The notes beneath the pieces are model-generated. The model was not told the origin of the DNA. It worked only from the letters and a program-made list of their open reading frames with translations, and did no database searches. 64,000 nucleotides of DNA, taken from positions 1 through 64,000 of the IMG/VR virus record IMGVR_UViG_3300027747_004722; one strand, given 5' to 3'. Shown here piece by piece: positions 1-8,563 of this stretch. The stretch is from a virus. The position numbers and the translations under genes are program-made. Within the stretch, counting starts at the first letter, position 1, and every line of letters begins with the position of its first letter.

Positions 1-652
1 TTATTGGAAATGTCAATAAATTTCCATTTGTCATTTGTGCGCTATCTGCACCGGCAGTAAATTGACCACGAAGATGTCCCAGTACAGCATAAGGGAAGTT
101 GTTGCCAGTTGTTATGCTTGAACTTTGACTGGAATAACTGCTGGTGCCTGCATAGTTGGCCGCTGCCACTCTGAACACATATGATGTCTTTATGGCTAGA
201 TCAAAAAGTTCTATTTTTCCTGCTGATATGGGCTTGCTCACAGATGTCCAGGTAGAACCACCATTGGTCGAAAACTGCGCCAAATAATTTGTTATTGGTC
301 CACTGGGTGCGGTGAAATCTAAAGAAACATATTTGCTCCCTGAAAGCCCCAAAATAGACGGAACAACATTTGATGGAGCCGAAGGGGCTGTAAAGTCTGC
401 TGAATTTATAGAGTTTACAGCAACATTCAAATAAGCGGCGCCAATGTCGCATCTTGGTTTTAACCCCTGAGCCAAATAGTTGACATAAGCCGCCCCCACA
501 TGATATTCGTTCCTAGATATATTTAAATTAGAGTCGGGCCACTTATTGTTATTTATATGGTTGTTGATCTCGTTCAGGTTCCACAAGCCATCTAGGTTGG
601 TGGTTCGTGTTGGGTCTTTTGGATAAACAAAATTTTTGCCTGCTCTGTTCAT
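1..652 (-). CDS. Fibronectin type III virion protein (3' end outside window)
   Basis: Read on the minus strand from an ATG at 652 and open to base 1, so the C-terminus is missing. About 217 residues are visible. After an N-terminal segment rich in Asn and Gly comes one fibronectin-III-like repeat, with the typical TSYVFRVAAANYAG strand near residue 170; the same strand occurs in the FN3 protein at 1023-1439. The start codon shares its A with the TAA stop of the gene before it, so translation is probably coupled. FN3 domains are common in phage tail fibres and baseplate decorations and are thought to bind carbohydrate. The DNA is more A+T-rich than the replication genes. Confidence 0.7.
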   Translation of the reverse strand, partial: MNRAGKNFVYPKDPTRTTNLDGLWNLNEINNHINNNKWPDSNLNISRNEYHVGAAYVNYLAQGLKPRCDIGAAYLNVAVNSINSADFTAPSAPSNVVPSILGLSGSKYVSLDFTAPSGPITNYLAQFSTNGGSTWTSVSKPISAGKIELFDLAIKTSYVFRVAAANYAGTSSYSSQSSSITTGNNFPYAVLGHLRGQFTAGADSAQMTNGNLLTFPI

Positions 653-1011
653 TAGCTGATCCTCTCATAGCTAACAAACCCGCTCAGATCACCAGCGGCA
701 CTTGCTGTTAGTCTTATGCTTTGACCTTCTGTTATGTACACTGGCGAGCCTGCCGTTATAATATTGATCGACCCACCAGCGCCAACAACGGTGTTTTTTA
801 CCAAGTATGATAATACGCTGGTGCCGTTGTGCAGATCGGCAGTTATATTGGCGCTGTTCGTTCCATCAATATTGCTCACGTAAAGACTATTTATTTTCAG
901 CACTTGATTGCTATTACAAGTCACTATAGCCCCAGCACTTGTAGAGATGTCGGCGATGCTGGCATTTTCGCCCAATACCGTTGTGAGACTTTTAAGATTA
1001 ACATTAGCCAT
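652..1011 (-). CDS. Small beta-rich virion protein
   Basis: 119 residues, beta-strand-rich, no Cys, many Ser, Thr, Gly and Asn. A clear ribosome site (GGAGAAAATT before the ATG) supports the start. It sits between two FN3 fibre genes and overlaps the next by one base, so it is probably an accessory fibre or tail-tip component. I do not recognise a named family. Confidence 0.6.
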   Translation of the reverse strand: MANVNLKSLTTVLGENASIADISTSAGAIVTCNSNQVLKINSLYVSNIDGTNSANITADLHNGTSVLSYLVKNTVVGAGGSINIITAGSPVYITEGQSIRLTASAAGDLSGFVSYERIS

Positions 1012-1022
1012 AATTTTCTCCT

Positions 1023-1439
1023 TTATGTGTAATAATATAGTCCATAAATGCTATTGTTTATTGATCCTATGTAGTTTAAATTCATCACATTGTATGCGTA
1101 TCCAACACTGATCGGTGTTATTGCTCCGGTTTGAGTTGAGTAAGAACCGATTCCGGCAAAGTTAACGGCGGCCACCCTAAAAACATAACTCGTTCCAGTC
1201 GTCAGGTCCGTAACCGTTGCGGAAGTCGTTGTAGAGACGCCATCAGAGAAAGTGATCCATGTTGCGCCGCCGTCAGAGCTGTACTGTACGACATAGTCCG
1301 TTATTGCGCTTCCGCCGTTGTCGCTCGGTGCAGACCAAGACAATGATATCTGTGCGTTTCCGCTGACGCCGGCCACTTCCGTGGGCGCCTTTGGTGTCAA
1401 GATGGTTTTTTTCAGGAATGAAAATCTTGCTGAAAGCAT
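1023..1439 (-). CDS. Single fibronectin type III domain protein
   Basis: 138 residues. After a short basic N-terminus, residues about 17-110 form one FN3 domain: a proline-rich entry, the Trp core (SLSWSAPSDNGG), and the final strand TSYVFRVAAVNFAG. The C-terminal 28 residues are Tyr/Asn-rich. It follows the long repeat fibre gene by three bases, so it is probably co-expressed as a fibre tip or fibre-attached adhesin. The domain call is firm; the role is inferred from its neighbours. Confidence 0.7.
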   Translation of the reverse strand: MLSARFSFLKKTILTPKAPTEVAGVSGNAQISLSWSAPSDNGGSAITDYVVQYSSDGGATWITFSDGVSTTTSATVTDLTTGTSYVFRVAAVNFAGIGSYSTQTGAITPISVGYAYNVMNLNYIGSINNSIYGLYYYT

Positions 1440-1442
1440 AGG

Positions 1443-4256
1443 TCAACTGAAATTCTGGGAGGCCGCGCCATACCAATAAGTCCCGTCAGACACGAACGTC
1501 AAGATATCGATCTTGCCCGCGCCTGTCGTGATCGTGGGTGCCGTTCCGCCAGCCCATTTGACGCTGGTGAATGTCGCCGTGAACGAACCGTTTTGCGTCA
1601 AGAACAAGGTGAGCGACGCACCAGCCGACGCGCTGGGCATGGCGAATGTGCAACTGGCAGACAGCGTGACGGTTTGAACTGAACCACTGGAGAGCGACAG
1701 CGTGAGAGCAGACCCGCTGTTGCCGACGCTCACTGCTTTCTCGACAATAACCGGCAATCGCGCAATGTTTAACGTGCCGCTGCTAATGTTCGACGCGTTG
1801 GTCGTATCAGTTGTGGCGCTGGTCGCCAGACCGCTGACCGCACCCGCTGATATTGCAATGGCCGTCGTGCCTGCGGAAGTCACCCTGCCGTCCGACCCGA
1901 CAGTGAACGTGGCGACAGACGAGGCCGAGCCGTAGGAGGCGGCAGTAACGCCCGACGCGGCAATCGACGGATTCGGGTACGTCCCGGCGAGCGAGCCGCC
2001 AGCCGAGCCGGTCGGGGTCCGCGAGTCCGAGAGCCGCGAATCATTGCCCTGACAAAATGTGTTTGCAGTTGTACCGAACGCGCCGGTTGTAAGCACACCA
2101 GAAGTGGTCGTAATGACTGGGAGATTTGCGGTACTCCCAATAGCGCCGGCATTGGTAATGTTGCCGTGCGTGTGCGACGATGCCGCTCCAGCAGTTGTTT
2201 GAGTTGTGTTGTCCGAAAATGTTATGCCAGCATTAGAATCTACTATTTTTAGCGAATTAACATAGGTTTTGTTTGGCGAGTTAGCCGTGATGCCGGAGCC
2301 GATAATGTGGGCGTTAGATTGATTGTTGGTGTTGTTGTTGTGGCCGCCAAGGACTGAAGAGTAGTCGCCGCTCGCGGTGTTGAGCCTGCCGCCGCCGACG
2401 GTGCTGCGGTTGCCGCTGGCGGTATTAACTTTGCCGCCGCCTACGGTGCTGATGTATGCACTTGCGGTGTTGCCCACGCCGCCGCCGACAAAACTCCCGT
2501 ACCCGCTTGCGGTGTTGTTGAAGCCGCCGCCGATAGTGCTGTAGTCGCCGCTCGCGGTGTTGACCCTGCCTCCGGCGACGGTGGCACAGCCGTAGTAGCC
2601 GCTAGCGGTGTTGCCGCGGCCGCCGCCTACGGTGGAGTCGCCGTAGCCTGCGCCCACGCCGACGGTGGCGGTGTTGTACCTTCCGCCGCCTACGGTGCCG
2701 TAGTTGCCACTGACGGTGTTGTTTCGGCCGCCGCCGACGGTGCTGCGGTCGCCGCTGGCGGTGTTCTGCTCGCCGCCGACGACGGTGCAACTTATGCCGC
2801 TGGCGGTGTTTTCAAAGCCGCCGCCGATGATAGACGTGTGATTACTGACAGTGTTGCCATAGCCTCCGCTGATAACACTGCTTCCACAACCATCGGCCAC
2901 AGTGTTGTTAAAACCACCTCCGATAAACGCACCAACACCGTTTGCACTGTTATGCGAACCACCGCCGACGGTGCTGTAGGTGTTGCTGGCGCTGTTGCTT
3001 CTGCCGCCGGATACGGTGCTGTAGTTGCCGCCGGCGGTGTTGCTTAAGCCGCCGCCGATGATGGCAGCAGAGCCGCTGGCTCCGTTAGTAAAACCACCGC
3101 CGACAAATGCACCAAACCCGCTTGCGGTGTTGCCTTGGCCGCCAGCGACAGTACTGCCAAACAGCCCGCTTGCCGTATTATGCTGGCCGCCGCCAACCGT
3201 ACCAAAGTCCGTATTAGCGGTGTTCTGCTCGCCTCCGCTAATGGTGCTGTAGTTGTTGCTGGCGGTGTTTTGTTTGCCGCCGCTAATGGTGCTGTAGTTG
3301 TTGCTGGCGTTGTTGCCAATACCGCCGCCGACGGTGCTGCGGTCGCCGCTGGCGGTGTTGTCTCGCCCGCCGCTGACGGTGCTGAAGTTGCCGTTGGCGG
3401 TGTTGAGCCTGCCGCCGCTGACGGTGCTGATGTAGCCGCTGGCGGTGTTGCTATAGCCGCCGCCGACGGTGCTGATGTAATTGCTGGCTGTGTTGTTTCT
3501 ACCGCCGCCGATGACGCTGCGTTCGCCGCTGGCGGTGTTGTTGAAGCCGCCGCCAACAGTGCTGCGGTTGCCGCTTGCCGTGTTGTTTCTGCCGCCGCCT
3601 ACGGTGCTGTAGTAGGCGCTGGCGGTGTTGCTCTGTCCGCCGCCGATGGTGCTGCGGGGGCCGCTGGCGGTGTTGAATCTGCCGCCGCCGACAAAACTAA
3701 AATCACCGCTGGCGGTGGCTTGGTAGCCGCCGCTGACGGTGCTGACGCCGCCGCTGGCGGTGTTGAATCTGCCGCCGCCGACAAAACTAAAATCACCGCT
3801 GGCGGTGGCTTGGTAGCCGCCGCTGACGGTGCTGTTGTAGCCGGCGCTGTTAAAAATGCCGCCGCCGATGGTGCCGTAGTCGTTTTGAGCGTGGTTGTTC
3901 CAGCCACCGCTGACGGTGCTTCGGGCGCCGCTGGCGGTGTTGAGCACGCCGCCGCTGACGGTGCTGACATAGGCGCTGGCGGTGTTGAGCACGCCTCCGC
4001 CGACGGTGCTGGCGTAGCCGCTAGCGTTGTTACGATCGCCGCTGACGGTGCTGTAAGTTCCGCTGGCGGTGTTTTCTCTGCCGCCGCCGACGGTGCTGAG
4101 GTCGCCGCTGGCGGTGTTGTTGCCGTTGACAGGTTGGATGCTGTTTGTGCCGGAACCGGTTGTGTACGGGCTAGATCCGCCACCACCGCCGGTGACAGAA
4201 GAGTCCAGTGTCGCGTTCTTGAGCGTCTTGCCGCCAAAATTGATTTCGTTTGCCAT
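1443..4256 (-). CDS. Long tail-fibre/adhesin with YadA-head-like repeats
   Basis: 937 residues. Residues about 25-640 are some forty short repeats of the form GGGxxNTASGxxSTV, the pattern of left-handed beta-roll head repeats of trimeric YadA/Hia adhesins, which also occur in phage fibres. Residues 640-760 carry features typical of phage fibre stalks (a HTHGNI motif, then QGNDSRLSDSRTPTGSAGG). The C-terminus is a Gly/Ser-rich beta domain. The protein probably trimerises and binds a cell-surface receptor. It heads the leftward fibre group with the FN3 proteins downstream. Repeat number likely varies: one pair of units is an exact DNA duplication. Long plus-strand ORFs across it are antisense shadows of the low-complexity repeats. 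Confidence 0.75.
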   Translation of the reverse strand: MANEINFGGKTLKNATLDSSVTGGGGGSSPYTTGSGTNSIQPVNGNNTASGDLSTVGGGRENTASGTYSTVSGDRNNASGYASTVGGGVLNTASAYVSTVSGGVLNTASGARSTVSGGWNNHAQNDYGTIGGGIFNSAGYNSTVSGGYQATASGDFSFVGGGRFNTASGGVSTVSGGYQATASGDFSFVGGGRFNTASGPRSTIGGGQSNTASAYYSTVGGGRNNTASGNRSTVGGGFNNTASGERSVIGGGRNNTASNYISTVGGGYSNTASGYISTVSGGRLNTANGNFSTVSGGRDNTASGDRSTVGGGIGNNASNNYSTISGGKQNTASNNYSTISGGEQNTANTDFGTVGGGQHNTASGLFGSTVAGGQGNTASGFGAFVGGGFTNGASGSAAIIGGGLSNTAGGNYSTVSGGRSNSASNTYSTVGGGSHNSANGVGAFIGGGFNNTVADGCGSSVISGGYGNTVSNHTSIIGGGFENTASGISCTVVGGEQNTASGDRSTVGGGRNNTVSGNYGTVGGGRYNTATVGVGAGYGDSTVGGGRGNTASGYYGCATVAGGRVNTASGDYSTIGGGFNNTASGYGSFVGGGVGNTASAYISTVGGGKVNTASGNRSTVGGGRLNTASGDYSSVLGGHNNNTNNQSNAHIIGSGITANSPNKTYVNSLKIVDSNAGITFSDNTTQTTAGAASSHTHGNITNAGAIGSTANLPVITTTSGVLTTGAFGTTANTFCQGNDSRLSDSRTPTGSAGGSLAGTYPNPSIAASGVTAASYGSASSVATFTVGSDGRVTSAGTTAIAISAGAVSGLATSATTDTTNASNISSGTLNIARLPVIVEKAVSVGNSGSALTLSLSSGSVQTVTLSASCTFAMPSASAGASLTLFLTQNGSFTATFTSVKWAGGTAPTITTGAGKIDILTFVSDGTYWYGAASQNFS
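3661..3834. repeat. 84-bp direct duplication in fibre gene
   Basis: Bases 3661-3744 and 3751-3834 are identical over 84 bp, a period of 90 bp, inside the much more degenerate repeat field of the fibre gene. The perfect match indicates a recent in-frame duplication of two beta-roll units. Confidence 0.85.
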
Positions 4257-4350
4257 GTTGTAAAACCCCGTTCCGAGAATGCCGTATCATTTTTGGGCGG
4301 GTTCGAGCCCTCTCTTCTAGACTCGCCCGCCGATGACGCCAGCGTCGCCG

Positions 4351-4358
4351 ATATATAG
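4351..4358 (-). promoter_or_regulatory. Probable late promoter of the fibre genes
   Basis: On the minus strand the box CTATATAT lies about 95 bases before the fibre ATG, in the only gap (4257-4440) between the glycosylase and fibre genes. It matches the CTAnATA type seen elsewhere in the window. The leader then contains a GACGCCAGCGTC inverted repeat. A second A+T box (TTAAATAC) lies a few bases upstream. Confidence 0.45.
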
Positions 4359-4440
4359 AAACTTCGGCAGTATTTAAAAAGAAACTGGGCGGGGGTGCCA
4401 TTCCCTTGAATCGGCGGACACGGTCGCCCGCACTGCTGGA

Positions 4441-5025
4441 CTATCTCTTCCGAGCGGAGGAGCTGTACTTCCTCCATATCTCAAGGTCGAACTCGGCAAC
4501 GGACTTGCCGGAGCGGTCGGCCATCTGCAGGAAAATCTCCTCGAGCTCAAGGTACCTCCTGCCGGACGGGGTGGACTTGGGCACCTCCACACCGTTGGCC
4601 CTCATGTGCTTGAGGATGTGCGTGTCGAGGCCGGCGTGCCTGACGCCCCGGCGACTGTGCATGAGGAAGCACCTGGCGGTCTTGGGGCCGATTCCCCTCA
4701 CGGCCTCCAGGTCGGAGACGGCGCATCGCCGCAGATCGATCCCGCTCGAGGCCAACTCCAGCATGCAACGGGACTTGTTGTTGTAGCACCCTATCCCGTG
4801 GGAGCGGAGGGCCTCCGCGAGGCCGGAGCCGAAGCAGAGGACCATAGAGAACGGCGATTCGACCCCGAACCTGCGGCCGCCTTCCTCGAGCAGCCGACAG
4901 AGGTTGGCGGCGGCGATCTGCGCCTTCTTGCCGGCCGCACACACCCAGAACAGGAGGACGAGTTCCAGGCCGTCGTCGGATAGACTGAAGTCCGTTATGT
5001 TGTCGGGGTCTACCAGATATCTCAT
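4441..5025 (-). CDS. HhH-GPD DNA glycosylase/AP lyase
   Basis: 194 residues, starting at the ATG at 5025; the open frame upstream is non-coding overlap with the next gene. The helix-hairpin-helix is at residues 108-118 (EAVRGIGPKTA). Lys115 fits the catalytic lysine, and Asp134 in GLDTHIL fits the catalytic aspartate of the endonuclease III / MutY / OGG superfamily; their spacing (19) is close to that in Nth (18). No C-terminal iron-sulfur cysteine cluster is present, which recalls the compact 8-oxoguanine glycosylase branch. Probable role: excision of damaged bases from phage DNA. Substrate not decidable from sequence. It follows the UvsY-like gene by 17 bases. Confidence 0.75.
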   Translation of the reverse strand: MRYLVDPDNITDFSLSDDGLELVLLFWVCAAGKKAQIAAANLCRLLEEGGRRFGVESPFSMVLCFGSGLAEALRSHGIGCYNNKSRCMLELASSGIDLRRCAVSDLEAVRGIGPKTARCFLMHSRRGVRHAGLDTHILKHMRANGVEVPKSTPSGRRYLELEEIFLQMADRSGKSVAEFDLEIWRKYSSSARKR

Positions 5026-5042
5026 GAGAATGGGCCGGAACC

Positions 5043-5564
5043 TCAGGACTGGCCGCGGACGATATCGCCCACGCGGTCGTCCCTGCTCCTGAGCACGATG
5101 TCCGTGTTCAGCTTGTCCATCTCCTTGCGGACCATGTGGCCGCGGCTCATGGCGTTCTCGTGCGCCTTGTCCCAGGCCTTGAGGTGCTGCTTCAGGAGCG
5201 TCACCTTGTGCTTGGCCCCTATGATCTCCTTCTTGGCCTCGCACACGTTGGAGTCCTTCTTGGCGTTGGCCTCGGCGAGCTTGTCGGTGCATCCACCCTC
5301 CTTGCTCCTCTCGTAAGCCGCGGAGAAGAGGACGTCGTACTCGTACTCCTTGTAGGCGAGTATGGCCTCGGCCTCGGCGAGCTTCTGGCTGAAGTAGTCG
5401 TACCAGAGGGCGAGGTTCTCCATGAAGGCGTTGAGGCTTGTCTCGTTGAACGAGAGCCTGGAGTTGTCCAGCACCACCTCCTGTCCGCCGATCTTTATCA
5501 CGGTCTGGGCGTGCGGGGACAGGCGGTCGATGTCCGCCTTCGGTATGAGATCGGAAACTTCCAT
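5043..5564 (-). CDS. uvsY: UvsY-like recombination mediator
   Basis: 173 residues, mainly alpha-helical and charged. It resembles T4 UvsY in outline: an N-terminal stretch with a buried hydrophobic patch (SRLSFNETSLNAFMENLALW), a long Lys/Glu-rich helical middle, and a C-terminal helix with SRGHMVRKEMDKL, comparable to the SRG...I..M end of UvsY. UvsY loads the UvsX recombinase onto single-stranded DNA coated by gp32. It lies directly after the helicase gene. The similarity is by eye and weak; an otherwise unknown helical protein is the alternative. Confidence 0.45.
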   Translation of the reverse strand: MEVSDLIPKADIDRLSPHAQTVIKIGGQEVVLDNSRLSFNETSLNAFMENLALWYDYFSQKLAEAEAILAYKEYEYDVLFSAAYERSKEGGCTDKLAEANAKKDSNVCEAKKEIIGAKHKVTLLKQHLKAWDKAHENAMSRGHMVRKEMDKLNTDIVLRSRDDRVGDIVRGQS

Positions 5565-5565
5565 A

Positions 5566-7173
5566 TCAGCTGTTCTCCTCGAGTGGCGGACGCTCGTCGG
5601 GCTGGTCGGGATCCTCGTACCCCGATTCGGACGAGAAGCCCTTGATCTTGCCCTTGCCCACTATGGTCTTGACCTGGTTGTCCATGTCGGCCGCGCGTTC
5701 GGTCTTCTTGAAAGAGTATTCCTTCCAGATTTCGTTGTACCTGCTCTCGCTGATCTGCCTGATCTGGAGGGTCTTCTTGTCGAACTGGGCGTGGCAGGTG
5801 AAGCGGCTCCTGCCGTGGCGGTGCTTGATGACGAATATCCTGGCTATGCCTGCCTCCTTCTCGGCCTGCATCTGGTTTATGCTCCAGCATCCGTCCAGGG
5901 GCCTGATCTGGCCGTAGGAGTCCGCGAGGTTCGTGTCGTCGATGACGCCGTCGCCGAGGGCGGAGTCCTTCTTCTGGGCTTCCCTCGCGTCCTTGTTGGG
6001 CTGCATCGCCGTGAATATGCAGATGCCCTCCTCGGTGGCGAGACCCCTGAGGTCCCTCACGATCCTGTAGCGCGACTCCCATGTGGGCATGCCGGGCAGG
6101 TCCTTCATCTCGCCGATGTAGTCGATGACCAGCAGGTCGGGGACGAAGCCCACCATCTGGAGCTGCTGCATGTAGGCCCGCAGGGAGGCGACGCTCATGG
6201 AGCCGGCGGGGAACTGCTTTATCACCAGCATCCGCTTGTCCTCCTGCTCCTTGTTGAACTCGTCGAACGCGGTTTTGACCTTGTCCTTCATCTCCTGGAG
6301 CTGGTTGATGTCGACGTCGGCGAGCTGGGCGTCGAACCTCTCCGCGATCGCGTCCTCACCCATCTCCAGCGAGATATACAAGACCTTCTTCCCGAGCTGG
6401 ACGACGTTCTTTAGGGCGGCCCCGACGAGCGCGAGGCTCTTGCCGCTGCCGCTTAGGCCTATCCACGAGTATATCTCGCCCCTGTGGCACCCCCCGCCGA
6501 GCAGGGCGTCGTCGATCATCTCGAACCCGCTCGTGAATATCTCCCTCGACTCCTCCTCCTTCGCCATCCTGGCGTACCGCTCCTCGAAGGTCTCGAAGTA
6601 GTTCAGTCCCTCCTCGAAGTTGCGTTCGACGATCAGGGCCTTCTGCAGCTCCTCGCGGATGCCGTTCCAGGTCTCCTCGCTCTCGGGGGCCCTCTTGACC
6701 ATGGCTATCGACTTGTCGAACGCCAGCTTGAGGCTCATCAGCTTCGCGAAGTTCACGATCTTGTCGAGCAGGGACTCCCTCGTCTCCAGTCCCGGAACGA
6801 ACTTCTTGTAGATTATCTCCGTCTCCGCCAGGTACTGGAGTCGCACCCCCTCGTCCCTGTTCGCGGTCTTCTGCTTGACCTCCTGAACCACCAGTATCTT
6901 CGGCGGGACGGACTTGTAGGCGTCGACGTAATCGAAGAGGATCCCGCAGAGAGCCTGGTGCCGCTCGTCCGAGAAATACGACGGACTCATCAGGTCGCGG
7001 CACTGGTTCACGAACCAGCGGTCGTTCAGGAGGAGGCCGAGTATCAGCCTCTGGAAGTCCTCGTCCCAAAGGTACCGCTCGTCCTTCCTCGCGTCGGGGT
7101 TGGTCAGCCCCTCGAGCTCCGCGGCCTCGGCCGCGGTGAGTCCCGCGTTTTCTTCCTGCGTGCCGTCGTTCAA
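5566..7173 (-). CDS. gp41: Replicative DNA helicase, DnaB/gp41 family
   Basis: 535 residues. Residues 30-140 are the DnaB N-terminal helical domain; the RecA-like domain follows, with Walker A GLSGSGKS near residue 240 and Walker B LLVIDYIGEM near 345. It should form the hexameric fork helicase, as gp41 does in T4. The start is chosen as TTG at 7173: it keeps the whole N-terminal domain, overlaps the guaC stop as TTGA, and has GGGGAG just before it; the first ATG would cut away the N-terminal domain. T4 gp41 has 475 residues, so this one is slightly long. Confidence 0.88.
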   Translation of the reverse strand: MNDGTQEENAGLTAAEAAELEGLTNPDARKDERYLWDEDFQRLILGLLLNDRWFVNQCRDLMSPSYFSDERHQALCGILFDYVDAYKSVPPKILVVQEVKQKTANRDEGVRLQYLAETEIIYKKFVPGLETRESLLDKIVNFAKLMSLKLAFDKSIAMVKRAPESEETWNGIREELQKALIVERNFEEGLNYFETFEERYARMAKEEESREIFTSGFEMIDDALLGGGCHRGEIYSWIGLSGSGKSLALVGAALKNVVQLGKKVLYISLEMGEDAIAERFDAQLADVDINQLQEMKDKVKTAFDEFNKEQEDKRMLVIKQFPAGSMSVASLRAYMQQLQMVGFVPDLLVIDYIGEMKDLPGMPTWESRYRIVRDLRGLATEEGICIFTAMQPNKDAREAQKKDSALGDGVIDDTNLADSYGQIRPLDGCWSINQMQAEKEAGIARIFVIKHRHGRSRFTCHAQFDKKTLQIRQISESRYNEIWKEYSFKKTERAADMDNQVKTIVGKGKIKGFSSESGYEDPDQPDERPPLEENS

Positions 7174-8213
7174 TTGGCTCCCCGTTCGAAAACAGTGTTG
7201 TGGGTCCTGTTCACCCTCACGAACTTGCAGCACCTGCTCAGGTCCTTGAGGTTCTCCGTGCCGACATATGTGCACGTGCTCCGAAGGCCCCCGAGTATCT
7301 CCTGCACAGTGTGCTCCACCGGGCCCCTGTACGGCACCTTCACGCTCCTGCCCTCGGAAGCCCTGTAGGGCGCCACTCCGCCGTTGAACCTGTCCATCGC
7401 CTCGCGGCTGCTCATTCCGTAGAAACTCATGGCCACCCTGCTCCCCTCCGCGTCGAGCTCCCACTCGGACTCGCACTCGTCGTGCCCGGCCAGCATGCCG
7501 CCGAGCATGACGAAGTCGGCGCCCGCGGCGAACGCCTTGGCGACGCATCCCGGCGTAGTACAGCCGCCGTCGGCCACGATGTGTCCCTTCAGCCCGTGGG
7601 CGGCGTCAGCGCACTCTATCGTGGCCGACAGCTGAGGATATCCCACGCCGGCCACGACTCGGGTGGTACACGCGGAGCCGGGACCTATGCCTATCTTAAC
7701 TATGTCCACGCCCCCGGAGAGCAGGAGTTCCTGTACCATCTCGGGGGTGCAGACGTTCCCCGCCATGATCGCCGACCCCGGGCACATCTCCCTCAGGACC
7801 CGGCACCTCTCGACGAAGAAGCGAGTGTAGCCGTTCGCGACGTCGAGGCACAGGAACTTGGGAGGGCCGCCGAAGAGGGAACAGAAGGAGCGGAGCCTTT
7901 CGAAGTCTTCGTCCTTTATGCCCAGCGTGTAGAACGCCGGGGTTCTGGAGAAGAATTCGACCAGTCCGCCGAGTTCGTAGTGCTTGTGAATGCAGGCCAT
8001 CATGCCATGCCCGTACAGGGCCTCCGCCATGGCGAAGGTCCCGACGGTGTTCATGTTGGCGGCAAGTATTGGGACGCCCTCCCACTCCAAATGGGAATTG
8101 AGGAAGCGATACCTCCTCACGAGGTTCACGTTGCTTCGGCTGGGCGATTCGGAGCGCTTCGGGCAGATGAGAACATCGGCGTAATCGAGCTTGACCTCGG
8201 ACTCTATCCTCAC
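7170..8213 (-). CDS. guaC: GMP reductase
   Basis: 347 residues, the same length as E. coli GuaC and similar throughout: MRIE start, KLDYADVL, AANMNTVGTFAMA, and the active-site loop GIGPGSACTTR with the catalytic Cys at 182. GuaC converts GMP to IMP and ammonia using NADPH; IMP dehydrogenase works in the other direction and has a different loop and a CBS domain, absent here. Start is GTG at 8213 with AAGGAG eight bases upstream. It is the promoter-proximal gene of the guaC-helicase-uvsY-glycosylase operon. Phage GuaC would shift the host purine pool from GMP toward adenine nucleotides. Confidence 0.92.
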   Translation of the reverse strand: MRIESEVKLDYADVLICPKRSESPSRSNVNLVRRYRFLNSHLEWEGVPILAANMNTVGTFAMAEALYGHGMMACIHKHYELGGLVEFFSRTPAFYTLGIKDEDFERLRSFCSLFGGPPKFLCLDVANGYTRFFVERCRVLREMCPGSAIMAGNVCTPEMVQELLLSGGVDIVKIGIGPGSACTTRVVAGVGYPQLSATIECADAAHGLKGHIVADGGCTTPGCVAKAFAAGADFVMLGGMLAGHDECESEWELDAEGSRVAMSFYGMSSREAMDRFNGGVAPYRASEGRSVKVPYRGPVEHTVQEILGGLRSTCTYVGTENLKDLSRCCKFVRVNRTHNTVFERGAN

Positions 8214-8234
8214 TTCTTGGCTCCTTGAGGCACA

Positions 8235-8263
8235 AATTTAACACCCCGCGAACTTTTAGTCAA
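8235..8263 (-). promoter_or_regulatory. Sigma70-like promoter for guaC operon
   Basis: Minus strand: TTGACT (8263-8258), a 17-base spacer, then TAAATT (8240-8235), placed about 20 bases before the guaC GTG. It is the best -35/-10 pair seen in the window and suggests early or middle transcription by host polymerase. Confidence 0.5.
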
Positions 8264-8271
8264 TGCTTTCG

Positions 8272-8279
8272 CTAGAATA
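8272..8279 (+). promoter_or_regulatory. Late-type promoter box, leaderless HNH gene
   Basis: GCTAGAATAA (8271-8280) ends three bases before the GTG start at 8284. The identical ten bases precede the uvsW start on the other strand at 24012-24003. A start point six to seven bases after the box would fall on or inside the start codon. Confidence 0.5.
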
Positions 8280-8283
8280 ACAC

Positions 8284-8562
8284 GTGCCAAGGAAGAAGAA
8301 ACTGGTCGACAAGGCCGCCAAGAAGAAGTCGGACGGCAGGTGCAAGTTCTGCGGGGAGGACAACTACTGCGTCCTCGACGTCCACAGGATCATGCCGGGC
8401 GAGAAGGGGGGCGAGTACGTGCCGCTCAACGTGGTCACCTGCTGTGCCAACTGCCACCGCAAGGTCCACGAGGGAAAGATCGGCGTCGACAGGATGTACT
8501 ACTCGACCATGGGCTGGGTTCTCCACTGGTTCGACGAGTCCGGGACGGAGCACTGGGATTGA
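8284..8562 (+). CDS. HNH endonuclease
   Basis: 92 residues with a basic N-terminus. CKFCG (20-24) and CCANCHRKVH (about 53-62) give two Cys pairs for a structural zinc. The HNH core is VHRIMPGEKGG...NVVTCCANCH...H; the usual His-His is Val-His here. Likely a small free-standing homing or nicking nuclease, inserted between two leftward operons and transcribed the opposite way. Start is GTG at 8284; there is no ribosome site, only a promoter box just before it. Confidence 0.75.
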   Translation: MPRKKKLVDKAAKKKSDGRCKFCGEDNYCVLDVHRIMPGEKGGEYVPLNVVTCCANCHRKVHEGKIGVDRMYYSTMGWVLHWFDESGTEHWD

Positions 8563-8563
8563 G

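Noticed and set aside
3135-4358. 407-residue plus-strand ORF, with other long ORFs over 2600-4500
   Set aside because: Antisense or shifted-frame shadows of the GGG/NTASG repeat gene; composition is Ala/Val/Gly-only and there is no ribosome site.
7174-7548. N-terminal extension of the helicase frame
   Set aside because: Arg/Gly-rich shadow over guaC; the TTG at 7173 with GGGGAG is a far better start.
7170-8213. IMP dehydrogenase
   Set aside because: Length, N-terminus and the GSACTTR loop match GMP reductase; no CBS domain or IMPDH flap.
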